NCBI RefSeq assembly: GCF_905220565.1 | Contig: NC_059396.1 | Coordinates: 5,925,206-5,989,205, forward strand | DNA length: 64,000 nt | Direction: 5' to 3' | Origin: Melitaea cinxia | Taxonomy: Eukaryota; Arthropoda; Insecta; Lepidoptera; Nymphalidae | In this document: in pieces, positions 1 through 13,207 of the stretch | Layout: each line of letters starts with the position of its first letter | Numbering within the stretch: position 1 is the first letter of the stretch | Notes under the pieces: model-generated | Told to the model about the DNA's origin: nothing | What the model saw: only the letters and a program-made list of their open reading frames with translations | Databases searched by the model: none | Translations under genes and position numbers: made by a program

Positions 1-1110
1 CGGCCGCTGCGGACTGCGGCCCGACTTCTAGATTAATCTAGAAGCTGGTATAATTTAGTAATGGCGTTAATTTATTACCGACTTGATTGCGGGATAAACG
101 ATCTATTAAAACTTCGTCTATACAGAGAATTTATTAACTGTTTTTGTTGGATTAAAGTCAAGTTATACGAACCTCACTTTTCAAATTATATTTCATGTAA
201 TCTGATCATACCAAAGCTCTAGCTTAGCTCTTTGTATAAATATTTCTCTACTTTTCCATATTTTTTGTTCGTTTGAATATAACATTCATTATAACGTCAT
301 TGTTATGAAGTAAAATCATATTGGTAACATTTTGTCATCATATTGAATATTATGTATACAAATTGTGGTGTAATAATATATATTATATAATTAAGTATAA
401 AAATCTTTTATCATTTAACTTAAGTGATAAATCGATCATAAAAAAAATAAAAGAGCAAATAAAATTGTTAATATATCTACTAGATTTTATAAAGCATTAG
501 ATAAAAATGCTTAATTCATTTGAGAACCATTCCGCGTACGATAATTTTTGACTATACATAAAAAGTCATCGTTTCTTATTTTACGACATAATGATAATGT
601 CACAGATAAATATATCTACAAACCTCTATGCTCGAGACACATAAAGGTAAAATTTTGACCCACAAATACAATATATCAAAATAAACATTCGTCATTATTT
701 ATGTTATTATTTGAAAAATCTCTCGTTATAGTCCCAGCTGGCATGTTAGCATGGTTTGCCGGACATTGTACGCATAATGATGTATACTGACATCACTAAA
801 GTGTATCGTAATAAGCAGACTGAAAGAACGGTGTACAGCGGTCAAAAGAGGTTTGTCACATCACATCAATTTTCAAAAATATTTTTATCTTATTTTTTTA
901 TTCAAACGTTTTGCGACTCAACTGTACATTCTTTTATTTATTATTAACTACAAATTTGAACATTTCGAAAAAATAGTAATATATTTGAATATATATATTA
1001 ATGTTGAATCTTTTGTAAAATGTGAGCTAATACTTATTTGAAAGACATGTGTAAAAAGAAATAATATACGAATCTGACTAATATAAGCACTAATATAATA
1101 TATGAACTAT
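1..1110. other. AT-rich sequence, no feature recognised
   Basis: No open frame longer than about 60 codons and no splice-bounded exon. I saw no repeat family here. Confidence 0.6.
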
Positions 1111-1438
1111 CATCATCATCATCATTTCAGCCTATTACAGTCCACTGCTGGACATAGGCCTCCACAAGTTCGCGCCAAAAATGGAGGGATCTCATGTGTT
1201 TTGCCCATAGTCACCACGCTGGGCAGGCGGGTTGGTGACCGCAGGGCTGGCTTTGTCGCACCGAAGACGCTGCTGCCCTTCTTCGACCTGTGTATTTCAA
1301 AACCAGCAGTTGGATGGTTATCCCGCCATCGGTCGACTTTTTAAGTTCCAAGGTGGTAGTGGAACTGTGTTATCCCTAAGTCGCCTCTTACGACACCCAC
1401 GGGAAGAGAGGGGGTGGCTATATTCTTAATGCCGTAAC
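1111..1438 (-). repeat. RTE-type LINE 3' end in antisense, with (CAT)n tail
   Basis: Starts with six CAT units, then CAGCCTATTACAGTCCACTG, the reverse complement of the RTE ORF end seen at 60735-60775. Some 250 further bases match the copy at 33886-34133, including GGGCAGGCGGGTTGGTGACC. The short tandem tail in place of poly(A) fits RTE. The small open frames here are repeat-derived. Confidence 0.8.
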
Positions 1439-2261
1439 ATGAACTATACTATAATAAATACATTATTTTAGTTAAAAAAAAAAAAAAAATAGAAATTTAT
1501 CGTATACTTATTATTATAACCTATCTCTTAATTGTACATGCTTTAACTGTTATTGTAACGTAGAATTTTGCATGTTTTTAAAGATAGCTGAGAATACCTT
1601 ATAAATAGTTACGGATATCCGGCACATACCTGAACGATAATAGTAAATGATATTTTTAATCTTTTAAACCTAAACATTAATTAATTTAACACTGACAGCA
1701 TCAAAATTTTGTTTATATAATAATGTTTTAAATTATTCACACAAAACAAAGCCCAGAGTTTTTCGTATGATGTTTTAATATTTTTTCTATCAAACCAAAT
1801 TACGCTATAATTTAACTAATTATTGTTTCAAGAGAATCACATTTTTTAAATCATTTATTTATTATATTCAACTAAAACTTTCTAGCAGTCACACCAATTT
1901 TCTGTTTTAATTAAATATAGTAGTACACTTTACTTAGTAGTTAAAAGGGTTAAGGAATTAATATTAAAACCATGTGATGATATATTGAATATTTAATGCA
2001 AAGCAAAACCTATTACTCGAGTTGTGGAGTGGCCACGGCGGGTTCGAGTATTCTAACTACAGGTTATAATACAACGAAGGCTTCAGGCTACTTGCATAGG
2101 TTCTTAGTTGTCAAGTTATGTAATCATTAGTTAAATTAGTTAAATTTTTTTTTCCGTTAGAAATATGTTTTAAAATAGATGTGATATAAATAATAATGTA
2201 TATTATAAAATATAATTAATTTTCTTTTTAAATAACTTCTTTTTTAGAAGTTGGTGGTTAT
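1439..2261. other. AT-rich spacer with a possible tRNA-like scrap
   Basis: No gene seen. Around 2025-2105 a short GC-richer patch with GGCGGGTTCGAGTATTC resembles a decayed B box of a tRNA-derived SINE, but no A box could be placed. Confidence 0.4.
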
Positions 2262-2425
2262 AGGTGGTGGGAGACCCACAAGGACTTACAACCAGACCGG
2301 AAATAAATATTTGTATATATTATATTCACAAATATTCACTCTGAGCGAAAATCGAACCAGCGGCCGTCGGTGTTTAAAGCGCCGCCGACACTGCACACAC
2401 ATCATTACATCAGAGCAGTCGGAGT
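2262..2425 (-). repeat. tRNA-derived SINE fragment, second head type
   Basis: On the minus strand it begins CTCCGACTGCTCTGATGTAA and carries a B-box-like CTGGTTCGATTTTCGCTC. It matches the head and middle of the copy at 36833-37122, including the 'AGACCCACAAGGACT' part. It is truncated before the shared tail. Confidence 0.7.
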
Positions 2426-2509
2426 TATAATAATTGTACCTAATTAAATAAAATACATGTTATTGTAAATTGAGAAAATATTTTGTTATGCTTTCAAACG
2501 CAATTTTTT

Positions 2510-2660
2510 TTTAACGATTCAATTACATCGACACGTAATACAGCGTAGGTACACGAAAAAATAGTTAAGTAAAACGCATTATTAGATAAAGCTCAAAAAG
2601 TACTCGTCAGATCTCAATCTTTAAATCAGACCACATGAAATGAACCAGCCTACGATTAAA
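2510..2660 (-). repeat. Fragment of an AACCGACTTCC fold-back element, internal module
   Basis: Read on the minus strand it matches the internal module of the element at 20667-21178 (Lys/Tyr-free AT-rich text with TTTACTTAACTATTTTTTCG and the 'GAGATCTGACGAGTACTTTT' stretch). No terminus is present. Confidence 0.6.
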
Positions 2661-2667
2661 AAAAAAC

Positions 2668-2862
2668 ATGTGCTTTAGACCACACGACTGAAGTAAAACT
2701 TCTATAGGAAACGTAACTCTCTCTTTCTATCTTCACTAACTTCTATCTCTCTTCTGACTTCCGTTCGTTACGCCCGATCACTCTTTTCGTAACGCTCTAG
2801 TCACGCGTTCCTCAGCTTACTCCCCGAGTCAAGCCTGCGTAAAGAAGTTTTACTTCAAAAAG
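2668..2862. mobile_element. MITE-like element, copy 1
   Basis: A 14-bp perfect inverted pair, GAAGTAAAACTTCT at 2690-2703 and its complement at 2843-2856, bounds a C/T-rich core. The same sequence, preceded by ACATGTGCTTTAGACCACAC, recurs at 31172-31341. There is no coding capacity, so it is a non-autonomous element. Confidence 0.7.
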
Positions 2863-3235
2863 AATTTAAAAAATCGGTACAACCACGAACCAATAGTCAT
2901 ATGGACGAACATCTCGATGAAAGCATTTACTTGTGTGTGTCAGTCACACAGGAGATATGGGTAAGAATGGGACTTATCAGAGATATTTCTTTTGGCACGT
3001 TCGACTTTGTTATATTGTGTAGGTATATAAGTATTAAGCTTGCACAAAATGAATTTAAACATATCACATTTCTTAAGTTGAAACTATTTAATTTTGAAAT
3101 TGTAATGAAAAACACCGAGTGAATATTCAGATACCTATGGGCAAATTGTATATTCCTACATCCGGCAATTCAAACTTGGACCGTGACGGAGAAAAACTAA
3201 TTCTTTGACAACTTTAGTAAAAAACAAACGGACGC

Positions 3236-3515
3236 TCTTTTTTATACGACTAGGTCGGCAAACAAGCGTACAGACCGCCTGATGGTAAGCGGTTACCGTG
3301 GCCTATAGACGCCTACTAGACGATCAGCATCGCAAGCATCTTGACGACTCTACGCCAGACCCTCCTTAGAAGCTTGGGCTACCTTACTTAGCACCGGAAG
3401 TCCGGAACACAACTCTATTTGAGAGTAGTGCTATTTAGCTGTGATCTTCTGTAAGGTTGATGCACTTTCTCAGTCGGGCTGCCCTCAAATTTGAGCAAGA
3501 TATTTCCTGATGTTT
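3236..3515 (+). repeat. Dispersed repeat ('CGGCAAACAAGCGTACAGAC' family), sense copy
   Basis: Contains AAGCGTACAGACCGCCTGAT, TTCTGTAAGGTTGATG and AGTCGGGCTGCCCTCAAAT. The reverse-complement copy lies at 48093-48297. I recognise it as a common lepidopteran LINE/SINE 3' end but cannot name the family. Confidence 0.6.
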
Positions 3516-3630
3516 TCTACCTCAATAAATTCTCATTTAATCATTATATAATTTAATTAAAAAAAAACCTTTAATGTCAACGAACACAGGAAAGTTTTCT
3601 TAGCTTCATCTTAGGCGTTTTGCAATAGAA

Positions 3631-4020
3631 ATCTATACATATATAAACAAAATAAAGTGTCTGTCTGTTATTTAAAAATAACTGTGTATTTTCAAGTACA
3701 CAGTATTTACATGATACTAAAACATAAACAAACGATTTTAAAAAATTTGTCTGTCTGTCTTTCTATTAGTCCGGGCGAATCTCCGGAATGGGTGAACCGA
3801 TTTTTATGTCACTTTCACTAGAAGATAGAGGAGGTTGTGTAGCAGCATATAAGCTATTTGTTGTTCCAGAATTCCCTCGAAATCGGGATTTACATGCCAA
3901 AAACCGCGTCCAACGCGCGCGAGTACCTATCGGCCAGATACCTATATATGAAATAATCAAACCCTTTTTCCATTTAATACGCCAAATTTTGCGACCAAAA
4001 CTAAATAAAAATAAAATACT
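3631..4020 (+). repeat. Dispersed repeat pair, copy 1
   Basis: It shares a long series of blocks in the same order with 8281-8825: CTGTCTGT start, TTTACATGATACTAAAACA, CCGGGCGAAT, GAACCGAT, ACTTTCACTAGAAGAT, TTTACATGCCAAAAACCG, GAGTACCTA, AATTTTGCGA. The long open frames on both strands here (up to 95 codons) come from the repeat and are not genes. Confidence 0.65.
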
Positions 4021-7000
4021 ACATACTTTTGATTTCTGAGCGTTTTGAAACAATTTATATTAATTTACTATTAACTAACTTAATTTAAATAAAATAAAAT
4101 GAAAGACATGTAACCGATTTGGAGGCTTTAATGTCTCTGCTTAACTACTACAGTCTTGGGCCCAGCGGATGTCAGGGTGGCCGACCAGATGCTGAGTTTG
4201 CATCTCTTGCTTATTTCTATGAATCTTATACATTGTAACGTATCCTATGTTCTACCTAATCTAGAGCGGATGGACGAGTCGTAATTATAACTACATTCTG
4301 CATACCCAACATTTTACTTTGTTTAGTCAAGTCTTTATAGTTATTTTTTTTATATGCATGATGAATTAAAAACGATTTAAAAATTGTCTATAATTATGTC
4401 TGTCTCTGGAACGGCTAAATAAGATAAAGGTCACATGGTAACATACACTTTTAATCACATTTTTCCCACGGGATCAAGGTCCAGTTAGAATCTTCCACGT
4501 GGTATAGCTAGTATTCTACAATGTATGGGTAGTTTGAAAGAAGGGGAGAAGGTATAAATGGGTATAGGTATAGTTCTTGTGGTTGTTATTGTTGTGTACA
4601 TAGTTCATACGATAATATTTAATGGGACACAGACTTGGTTTTAGCTTCAGGTAGGGGTCAGATTATGGAGGCTGATTTTTGGCTATTACTCCGTAAATAT
4701 TGTAGGATTGCCTGCAGGCGACGCTATTGATTAGTCACTGGCGTTCGGTGGCCATCATTCATTCATAGTCCTCACGTCAGTCAGGGCTCGCGCCATTTTT
4801 CGTCTGTTTTAGTCATTTTTTTCGCCACAGCTCCGGTACAGTACATATTTGATGCTGCCTGTCAGGAAGGAAGCATGGCTGCGTAATTGGTCCTGCCGGC
4901 GGATAAATTCTCACAAAGCTCGCGGCTTTTTGGCATCGGAAACTGGTTAATGAGTTCTATTGAAAGGCCTGCACACAAACGCAACAAACTGTAGAAGGGC
5001 TGTATAAGACTCATAGAGATTGAAAAAAATAAAACTAATCCACCCATAGAGATACACTAAAATTGATTCTGCTGGAATCATTCTATCGAATTTATTGTGA
5101 CAAATATTTTTTACAGTAGGATGATTTCCGCAACGATACGGGAACAATGAGTTAATCCAATTGTAGGCTATGTCCAAAACTCGTGTTCAATGTGCATAAA
5201 GTGCGCTCGAATGTACGTATTACGTGGTAGGTGCGATTATACCATGTTTAAAATAAATTTATTTTAATCGTAAAGTATAAAAATATGTGGGTAAAATTTA
5301 GTTTATTGATTTCGTATTCAAAATGTGCGATATATTGCTTGGTTACCAAATAGTGTTCGATCTTAAATAATAATGTAATTGACTATGACTGAATCTTTAA
5401 CTGTGCACCTACATGTTTTATTTATAATTAAAAATAAACGAAATTCATTCATATGTTCTTAGCAAGCAATATACTGATATCTGATAAATTAGGTATTGTA
5501 ATTCAAAGTTTTCTTTCTCTTCTGAACGAATGCGATGGAAATATTTCTGAATACTAATTAAACATCTCGTCGTCTAATTTTGTCATGAAGTGGACAAAAA
5601 AGACATCCAAAAGGCTTGTTTACATAACCATTCAATTTGCAATTTTAAACAGCGACCATCTGGTTTCTTGTCTCTTAACTTAAAGCAATGAAATTGAGTA
5701 AAAAAAGCATTACAGTAACTCAGCATTAAATTACAATAAAATTAATTTTGTTTCTTTTGATGTTTTCATTAAACAAAAGTTAAACAGTTATTCGACGCTT
5801 ATTTGGACACAAAATATAATAACTTGTAACGGGGTTGTTAAAACGACTTTTTAATGTTGTTCGAAGCTTATTTATAGTTTAGTGTGTGTAAATATATTCT
5901 TCTTTTCATTTACATTTTGTAGCGTTGATTATTTATTTAAAAAATTGTTGCCAATATAATAATTTGTACATAGGTAAGGCTGACCAAGCTAACGCTTCAT
6001 CTGTTGTTAGAAAAAAAAAATGACGGGAATATGAAAGCGTATATAAAGAAAAAAAATTATTCCGACCTAAGTTTACTATAGTGTATGACTTTGAAACTCT
6101 AAAATATTCTAAAGACTTAACATCAAGATGACGTTATTAAATTTATACTGTTACACAGAAGATAATTACAAAGAATACAATCAAGTGTATTTCTACATGT
6201 AGAAATAAGCCTATGCGTGAAATCTGTCATGAATTATTGTAAGTAGATGGTTGTAAGTTCATTGCGAAAATACAGACGGTATAACGTGGTGGGCTGGTAG
6301 GGAAGATAAAATATTTTTTTCGTAAATTACCGCTGTTCCTACTGACACAGCTAAGTGTGAACCATATTCTTGTGAAATTTATTAAAAATCTTGTGAATAT
6401 TAGAGCATGAAGAGAAGGGTTCGGTCAATCAGAATAAAGGAGCAACAACCGGGCCTTGAGATATTTTAAGCCTTTATCATATTAGTTTAACAAAGCACAG
6501 ACCCCATTCGATTATTTTTTATAACTACAGATCAGCTCTACGTAAATGGGTCAATAGTAGTCAACCAAAAATGGTCAATAGAGAGCAAAACAAAGGGCTA
6601 GAGAGGGCAATGTTGCAACTTTTGAAAACCAAATTAATGATACCGTTGTCATAACTAAAGAATTCTATTAGGTGATACGCGATGCCGTAGTGGTGTTGCT
6701 CCGTAGCAATGTATTTGCCATATGTATCTCTCCAGTGTGGTATAGTGCCCACTCCAACATGTTGGGTTTCCGATTCAAAATTCTAGGCTGGGCTGGCCTG
6801 TCAACTGAGAATCTATCATAGTTCGATTTTATGTAGTAAAAGTCCAATCCCCCCCCCCAATGCCTAGCTACGCCAATGATCTTTGCTAGCTATAATTACA
6901 TTTAAACATTTTTGACTAGTTGTTGGTTTAGCTAGTTGGTGTAGTTTATAGTCTCCCACATGACCGTGTGTGTATGTTCTAAGATATCTATTTATTTATA

Positions 7001-8280
7001 ATAACTGTTTTATAAATTGGTCGTTTGTTCTGGAGATTGCTTGGTAGCTAAATATAATCTTCCTAAAAAGATCGTCAGTTACACACTCAACTAGGGATCG
7101 CTAAGGAAGACACGGTCAAAATAATCTCTAACATTTAGAATTGAACATTTTCTCCACAACGTCCCTTAATAAGTTATACAGAAGCCCTTAATCTTAAAGA
7201 TTTTAATAAAGTAGAATAATTTTTTTTAAAGACTTTGTTTTTCTGTTATCAATACAGCGTGGTAATGAAAAAATGGGTTATTTTTAATCAGATAAAATAA
7301 AATTACCAAAAATATTAAGGTGCTTTGATCGCTAAGATTTATATATATATATATATATATATCTCTCACTGATGTGCTTCGAAAGCTATCACTCCCTGAT
7401 TTTATTTTCCTGACTGGATCCAAAAACTTACTGTCATATGTTTATGTCCACAATCATAAATGAGGAAAACAATAAAGATGGAATATTTTTAACGACTACC
7501 TCGTGCTTTTCAGCCATTTAAATATCGTATGATTTTCATTTACATGTTTATTTATTTACTTAGCGCACTAACAATATACATATTCAGTAAATACAATAAG
7601 TGTAACATTCACTTATTCTAATTACATCCAGTCTAGTTTCAGACCAGCCATCACATTTATTTTGCTACCTAAACCTACCTAAGAAATTTAGTGCTGGTGG
7701 TGGAAATATAGTTATATAGTAAAATTATTTTGTTAATAATGACTATCTTACAAAAAAATTAAATTAAATCTTTTTGTTGATCTTAAGAACCCTGTAGTTT
7801 AGTGAGTAGTGTATGTTTATTTATTGAGATGATTCATATTATTTTCTAGAAGATGAAACTGTAGGTATACCTACACCATCAATATATTCCTTTGCCCTAA
7901 GTTTGCCTGAAAGAGATAAGCTTTTTAAGTTTTTAGCATTTTGTAGATATTTCTACTGATTATTGTTAATGTTAAATTAATAATATATAATAAAATAATA
8001 AAATGTTATTATTAATAATAATTTATTAGAATGAACCATTTCGTAATGAGCAAATTATTGTTTTATACACAGCCACACACAAACATCAAGCTTGTTTATT
8101 CATAACAGTAACTCGGCGCCTGAAGCGGTTCCACTCGTTTAAATTTAAATCGCTACATACACATGTAACCTTGAATAAGACCATAGTAGTGAGTCGAACT
8201 TTTTGATATTTTTACTTAACAGAAGTCGTAAACATTAGCAGGATTTTCGGAAGCAAATACATACTGCACTAAAGTATGTC
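4021..8280. other. Long AT-rich region, no gene recognised
   Basis: No exon-like frame with splice signals was seen. The 4640-5050 stretch is less AT-rich and has overlapping minus-strand frames of 61-76 codons without a recognisable domain; it may be old transposon sequence. A run of ten C is at 6849-6858. Confidence 0.5.
7340..7362. repeat. (AT)n microsatellite
   Basis: About eleven uninterrupted AT units. Confidence 0.9.
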
Positions 8281-8825
8281 TACACATACTTATAAATAAA
8301 ATTGAAATGTCTGTCTGTGATTTCAAAGTACCTGTGTTTTATCAAGTGCATTTAGCTATTTACACGACACTAAAACACAAATAAACGATTTTGAAATTTT
8401 CGTGCCTGGTCTAGCTGCCTCTCTGTTTTTCCGGGCAAATTTTCGGAGCGGCTGAACCGATATGGGACTTTCACAAGAAGATTTTGAAGCAACATATAGG
8501 CTACTTTTTAGTTTTTATCCCGGAATTCTCGTAAAATCGGAATTTACGTGAGAAAAATCGTGTTTACCGAGTACCTACTGCCCAGATAGATATTAAAAAA
8601 TCAAGTTTTCTTTTAAATACGATATATTTTGCGAGGAAATGTATAAATCCAAACTGATATTATTACATCTATACTTAAATTATGAAACTGAAAAGTTTTT
8701 TTGTTTGTTGAATTACTTGGTTCGAATTGAAAAATTGTTTTTGTGTTGGATATAGCTCATTTACCGAGGCGGCTACATGCCTTTTTCCCCAACTTAACGG
8801 GGCTGAAACTGCGGGGCACAACTAG
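8281..8825 (+). repeat. Dispersed repeat pair, copy 2 (longer)
   Basis: Same family as 3631-4020, extended at the 3' side to CTTTTTCCCCAACTTAACGG and a final GCGGGGCACAACTAGTA. It has no open frame of note. Confidence 0.65.
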
Positions 8826-10085
8826 TAGTATATACATTTTTTCATATTTTTTAGGTAAAATACGTGGGATAAAATTGAAACAATCAGATTAATTTATAAA
8901 ATTTAATTTCTCCTCCTGTCTCCCAAGTCTTAGGACTATAAGTTTGTTATATTTCACCTTTTTGAGTAATGGTAACACCATAACTGTTTACTGAAAACTG
9001 TTAGACGCGTGTTAATTTTTGTATTATTTCATACACGAATTCGTCTATTCATGAGTCCGAACAATACTTCGTATTAAAATACACGGTAAGATGGCAAGAT
9101 TCACTAAACGCTAACATTATACTGTTTATTAATAAATATGCAGTGGCATAAATACTCACGTTACACAACGATATTGCTTTTACTCTACTATGTTAATTAA
9201 TACGTTTTATTTTTTCAATATCAACCACTTTTTAATAAAATGTGTCGTTATCCATATATAAAACACTGACATAGATGATTTAAAATATAGAAAACACGAC
9301 TTATCTAGTAAGGGAAAGGAATGTTAGCGTTTAAGATTACTTACATTATGAATTAAATTGTAGATTACGTAAAGGGAATTTGTGACAAATATGTAGTGAT
9401 TTCGTCCATTTTATTTTGAAGTAATGTTTTTAATGTCGCTATTAACTTAAGTAATCTAAAATCAAATTCTTGTGCACATGTTTTTTTGTTATGATAGAAC
9501 GAATAAATCAGTATGTACAGAGGCCGTAAGTAACCAGAGTTAACTTTAAAGATCTTGGCATCAAAATTATTGCTAAGATTGTGCCTAAACTTTAGGTACA
9601 AGTGTCTACTTATTCTAGACTTTATACTAATATTTACAACTTTAATGATTATTATAAACGGGCTATTAGAAGATAAAGTAACAGCTCGTTGATTATAAAC
9701 GAAATAACAATTATTCGAGATATTTACAAAGTTTGCAAATCACAGAGCATGCGTGCGAGATTTATTTTTTAAATAACGTTAATCATACTAGGTACATTTT
9801 GGCAAGAATCAATAAGTGTGAAACATAAAACTATATTAGCATGAGCAAAATTCTTTTTTTTGTAAATTTTATTTATAATTTTGGAATATTTATTTTAATG
9901 GGACATTTTGATAATAGAGAAAATGTGATTTGCATACATTTACAATAGTAAAAATCATAGGATCGTTTCTCATATTTGATCGTTTGAATTGATATAAGAG
10001 CAAAAGAAAGACTTCAGCAAAATTGAACACAGATAGACGCTTTGACTTGTTTTAAACACTATACACAGTCAATATTAAAACGAAG
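8826..10085. other. AT-rich spacer, no feature recognised
   Basis: Nothing exon-like. This lies downstream of the candidate minus-strand terminal exon and may hold its 3' untranslated sequence up to the AATAAA at 10091-10086. Confidence 0.45.
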
Positions 10086-10644
10086 TTTATTGCAAAGTGA
10101 TTACAATAAGTGCTCAAAAGGGCATAAAGTCAGTAACAACCCTGTCTCGCTACACTATTACGTTTGCGACTTAATTAATTATTCTTTGCATGTATCTTTA
10201 ATATTACTTCCTTAAATCACATAATGTTTAAGATATGCCGTTTAAGTTTCTCATTTACATTTCATTATCACGTTATAAATAGAAACAACGCATTTGTGTT
10301 TAACACATCTCATTCACATTTAACGCTAAGTATTCAGAATTGTAAGGAAATTTACATAGCAGCGAGTAAGTTTTACATAAATTGCTATTTTCACAACCGA
10401 AATTAAATATTTAGTGGGTACAGCCGTCACATAACATCGCGCATAGAACTATAGAAATGAGAGAAAATATTTTAATGCTTATTGTAATATACACGAGCTA
10501 TGTCGACGGATGTACCGAGAAACTCAACAATGGCCCGCGAATTATTACTGACCGCATATTCGTTGAGGCTAATTAAGTAGATTTGCCGATAGTAATAATT
10601 AACTTTAGCCAGGGAATATTTCCATAGTCTTTCGCACAACACTG

Positions 10645-10884
10645 TCACTCTGAGTCAACGTCACTCGACGACGGAGCGCGAGGCTTGAGGGATGTGGTGA
10701 GATCGAGCGCGGGTTCCGGCAAGGGGACACTCGGTGGTACTATTGGTGGTAGAGGCGGCCGAACGAACGATGGTACCAGTCGTCTGGGACCAGGTTCCAC
10801 TAGGGAGTAAGGCGGTGTCCAACATCCCGTCACTGCAGGCTCAGGCTTTATTCCCGCGGCGCTTAAGTAAGAACATGCCATCAT
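10645..10884 (-). CDS. Candidate terminal coding exon, 79 codons, proline-rich; possibly a distal C-terminus of the LMO4-like gene
   Basis: The minus strand reads MMACSYLSAAGIKPEPAVTG onward to DVDSE and TGA at 10645-10647. It begins directly after a strong acceptor: a CTAAC branch-point-like motif, a T-rich tract and TGTTCTCCGCAG, with AG at 10886-10885. Phase 0 gives the only long frame. Composition is Pro-, Leu- and Ser-rich with varied codon choice, so it looks like real protein and not a simple repeat. Motifs: IKPE fits the SUMO consensus (hydrophobic-K-x-E), and PALDLTTS is loosely like a CtBP-binding PxDLS; both are inference. No known domain is recognised. Its upstream exon must lie at higher coordinates. 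The only phase-0 donors I found in a good coding context are those of the LMO4-like exon at 55.1-55.2 kb. It could instead end a different gene. Minus-strand poly(A) candidates: ATTAAA at 10476-10471 and AATAAA at 10091-10086. Confidence 0.55.
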   Translation of the reverse strand: MMACSYLSAAGIKPEPAVTGCWTPPYSLVEPGPRRLVPSFVRPPLPPIVPPSVPLPEPALDLTTSLKPRAPSSSDVDSE

Positions 10885-11184
10885 CTGCGGAGAACATGAA
10901 AATATCGGTTAGAATTTTATGTAATAAAAAAATATCGTTTACTTTATTGCTTTATTTTAAAAATATCGAATGATAATAGTAAACAATAAAATATGTATAT
11001 TTTTAAAAGTTACTGTAATTAAGGAAATAGAAATATCATCCAACATATATATTATATTATAATTCGCAGAAGCCATTTGGCGCGTCAAAAGACGATCCTT
11101 ATGTATATTATGAATGTAATCACTGGGAGAGTAGATTGAAGTAAAACAGAGCTTACATAAATAATGAAATATGTACGTAGTATT

Positions 11185-11430
11185 ATGAGATGAGAGGCCT
11201 AAAGAATCCGCGAGTGGCGCCGGGTTCTCTAATCACGCTAATGGCCAATGCGCAGAGCTCCCTCCCTCCAGGAGGCTTTCAGGCTAATGTGGAGTGGGCG
11301 CAGGAGCAAGTCGTTTAGTGCTAAATCGTATAACACGTTCGTCGCGACGCCGCGCCACGAGATCGTTTCAACTTTCTATACAAGTAATAACGCTCAATTC
11401 AATCAAGAAAAACTGTGTGAGGACGCTTCG
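11185..11430. promoter_or_regulatory. Candidate conserved non-coding island
   Basis: GC content rises well above the flanks (GTGGCGCCGGGTTCTC, CTCCCTCCAGGAGG). It has TAAT-type sites and overlapping short plus-strand frames with no domain. It is about 300 bp upstream, on the minus strand, of the candidate exon at 10645-10884. Confidence 0.3.
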
Positions 11431-12219
11431 CGTGTTTTACAAGGGATTTTATACCTTTTACGTTCAGAAATATAGCATGTTGAACAAAGTTACTAAATTA
11501 TTCACCTCAAATTTTGATTAGAAGGCTTTTGTTATGCCTTATGGTATAGAATAGATTATTGACTAAATAATTTCTTTTAGACTTGTAGACCGCATTTTCA
11601 CCGTTTAGTAATTAATTGACAAGTCATACTTTCATTAATAAATTTTATTTCCGCAATTACATTACCTACCCATAAAATATTTTTAGGAAATTACAGAGAA
11701 GCCGTTTAGCCGAATATACGAGTATATCGTAGAGCCGGTGCAGCTGTTTAATTTCATTTATCATATATCGTCTGTGAAATTGATTATACGACTGAACAAG
11801 TCACAGTTCTAAGTCGAGGACAAAGAGGAATCTTTCCTACTAATCTTTACGAATGTGGTAAACATTATGCATATTACTTTTTTGTATTTCAATTAAATGA
11901 GAGCAAGCAATAGACTTTTGATTGAAACCCGAATTGGTTATACACTATAATAACACTTTCATAGTTAATGTTGCGAACAAAGGTCTCCACACAATTGGCA
12001 ATAGTTCACGGAAACAGCTGCGCGCTTATACGGAGTGTTCTAACAATGATATTGTAACTTTAATATTTATTGCACTTGATGAACTCGGCGCAAGTTAGTG
12101 CAAGTAATATTACCTACATTTACTATACCGCAAATAACTAGTACATACATCGTCGCTTTGGAACTGCATTAAAAAAGGGCTCGTCTATAATATTAGTTTC
12201 GAAGAACGCCTTGCCTTCA

Positions 12220-13060
12220 AAACAATGTGTATGGGCTTAATTAACTTGACGCTTTTGTACCCACATTAAAGCGTATACTGCATAATTAAACCCTTTACGT
12301 AAACGCTTTAGTTAATATGTTTAAGCGTCGGTATTGCTTTAGGAGACCTAAATTCTCCTATGAGAATAAACAATCGCTAGAGGCGGCGCGCTGGACGATG
12401 CTCGTAACACAAATGAATTAGTGGTGTTGTGTCCCCCGGCCGCGCTCGTCCCTTACCCCTAGTCGACCGGGGGGCGGGAGTCATGTTGCGATTAAAATAT
12501 AATTAGGCGCCCGGCAATTGTTTCGCCATCGAGGCAGGTGGCGCGGTTCGGGTGGCTAGGTAAATTAAATAGCCGTATAGGGTTTCCAATAACGTGCAGC
12601 CGCGGAAAGCGCGCTTATTACCTAATAATAGATCCGGCGAACAATACGAGGATCTCCAGAACTAATTAATTACATTGCGCCGGTTAAGGTTAAAAGTGTA
12701 CAGGAAACGGTCGACGTGATTGATAAATAAGTCGGCAGGGGTCGATATCGCACGTGTAAAGCGATATTAATAATTATCGGTAAGACACGACTCGTAATAA
12801 ATCACAGCTAGTACTTTCGGCAGTAATGAATTCAAACGGGCCGCGATAATTGTGTACCTAATTACGGGCGGACGAGCTAATTTATCACTGTCGGATTATG
12901 AATTAGGTACGGTTATAATTAAACATGCATAATATTTGTGGAGGCGACTCATTGTCGTGGCCGGCGCGCCGCAGGCTCCGACGCCGTCGCCGAAACAATT
13001 GCGTTCCAAACTAATACATGCTATTGAAACTTGCCCGCCGAATGTCTGCTACTTGCGGAA
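12220..13060. promoter_or_regulatory. Candidate enhancer island, TAATTA-rich
   Basis: An 800-bp block of mixed composition with many homeodomain-type cores (ACTAATTAATTACAT at 12661, CCTAATTACGGG, GGTTATAATTAAAC) between GC-rich patches (CCGGGGGGCGGGAG, GGCCGGCGCGCCGCAGG). No frame suggests protein. This look is typical of insect developmental enhancers. Conservation cannot be tested here. Confidence 0.4.
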
Positions 13061-13207
13061 TGCCTGCTAAATTTATATTTTAATTTTTAAACGACATAAT
13101 GTTTATTGGAAATAAAACATTTATTGGAATGTTACTAATATTAGATTTCAAAAGTGAACATTATTTAAAGCTAGTTAGTTAACAAAAACTAAACTTTTTT
13201 ATAAATG

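Noticed and set aside
3766..4053. Overlapping 83- and 95-codon frames on both strands
   Set aside because: Inside a dispersed repeat that recurs at 8281-8825 without an open frame.
10734..10973. Plus-strand 79-codon frame
   Set aside because: Shadow of the minus-strand exon at 10645-10884; no start or splice context.
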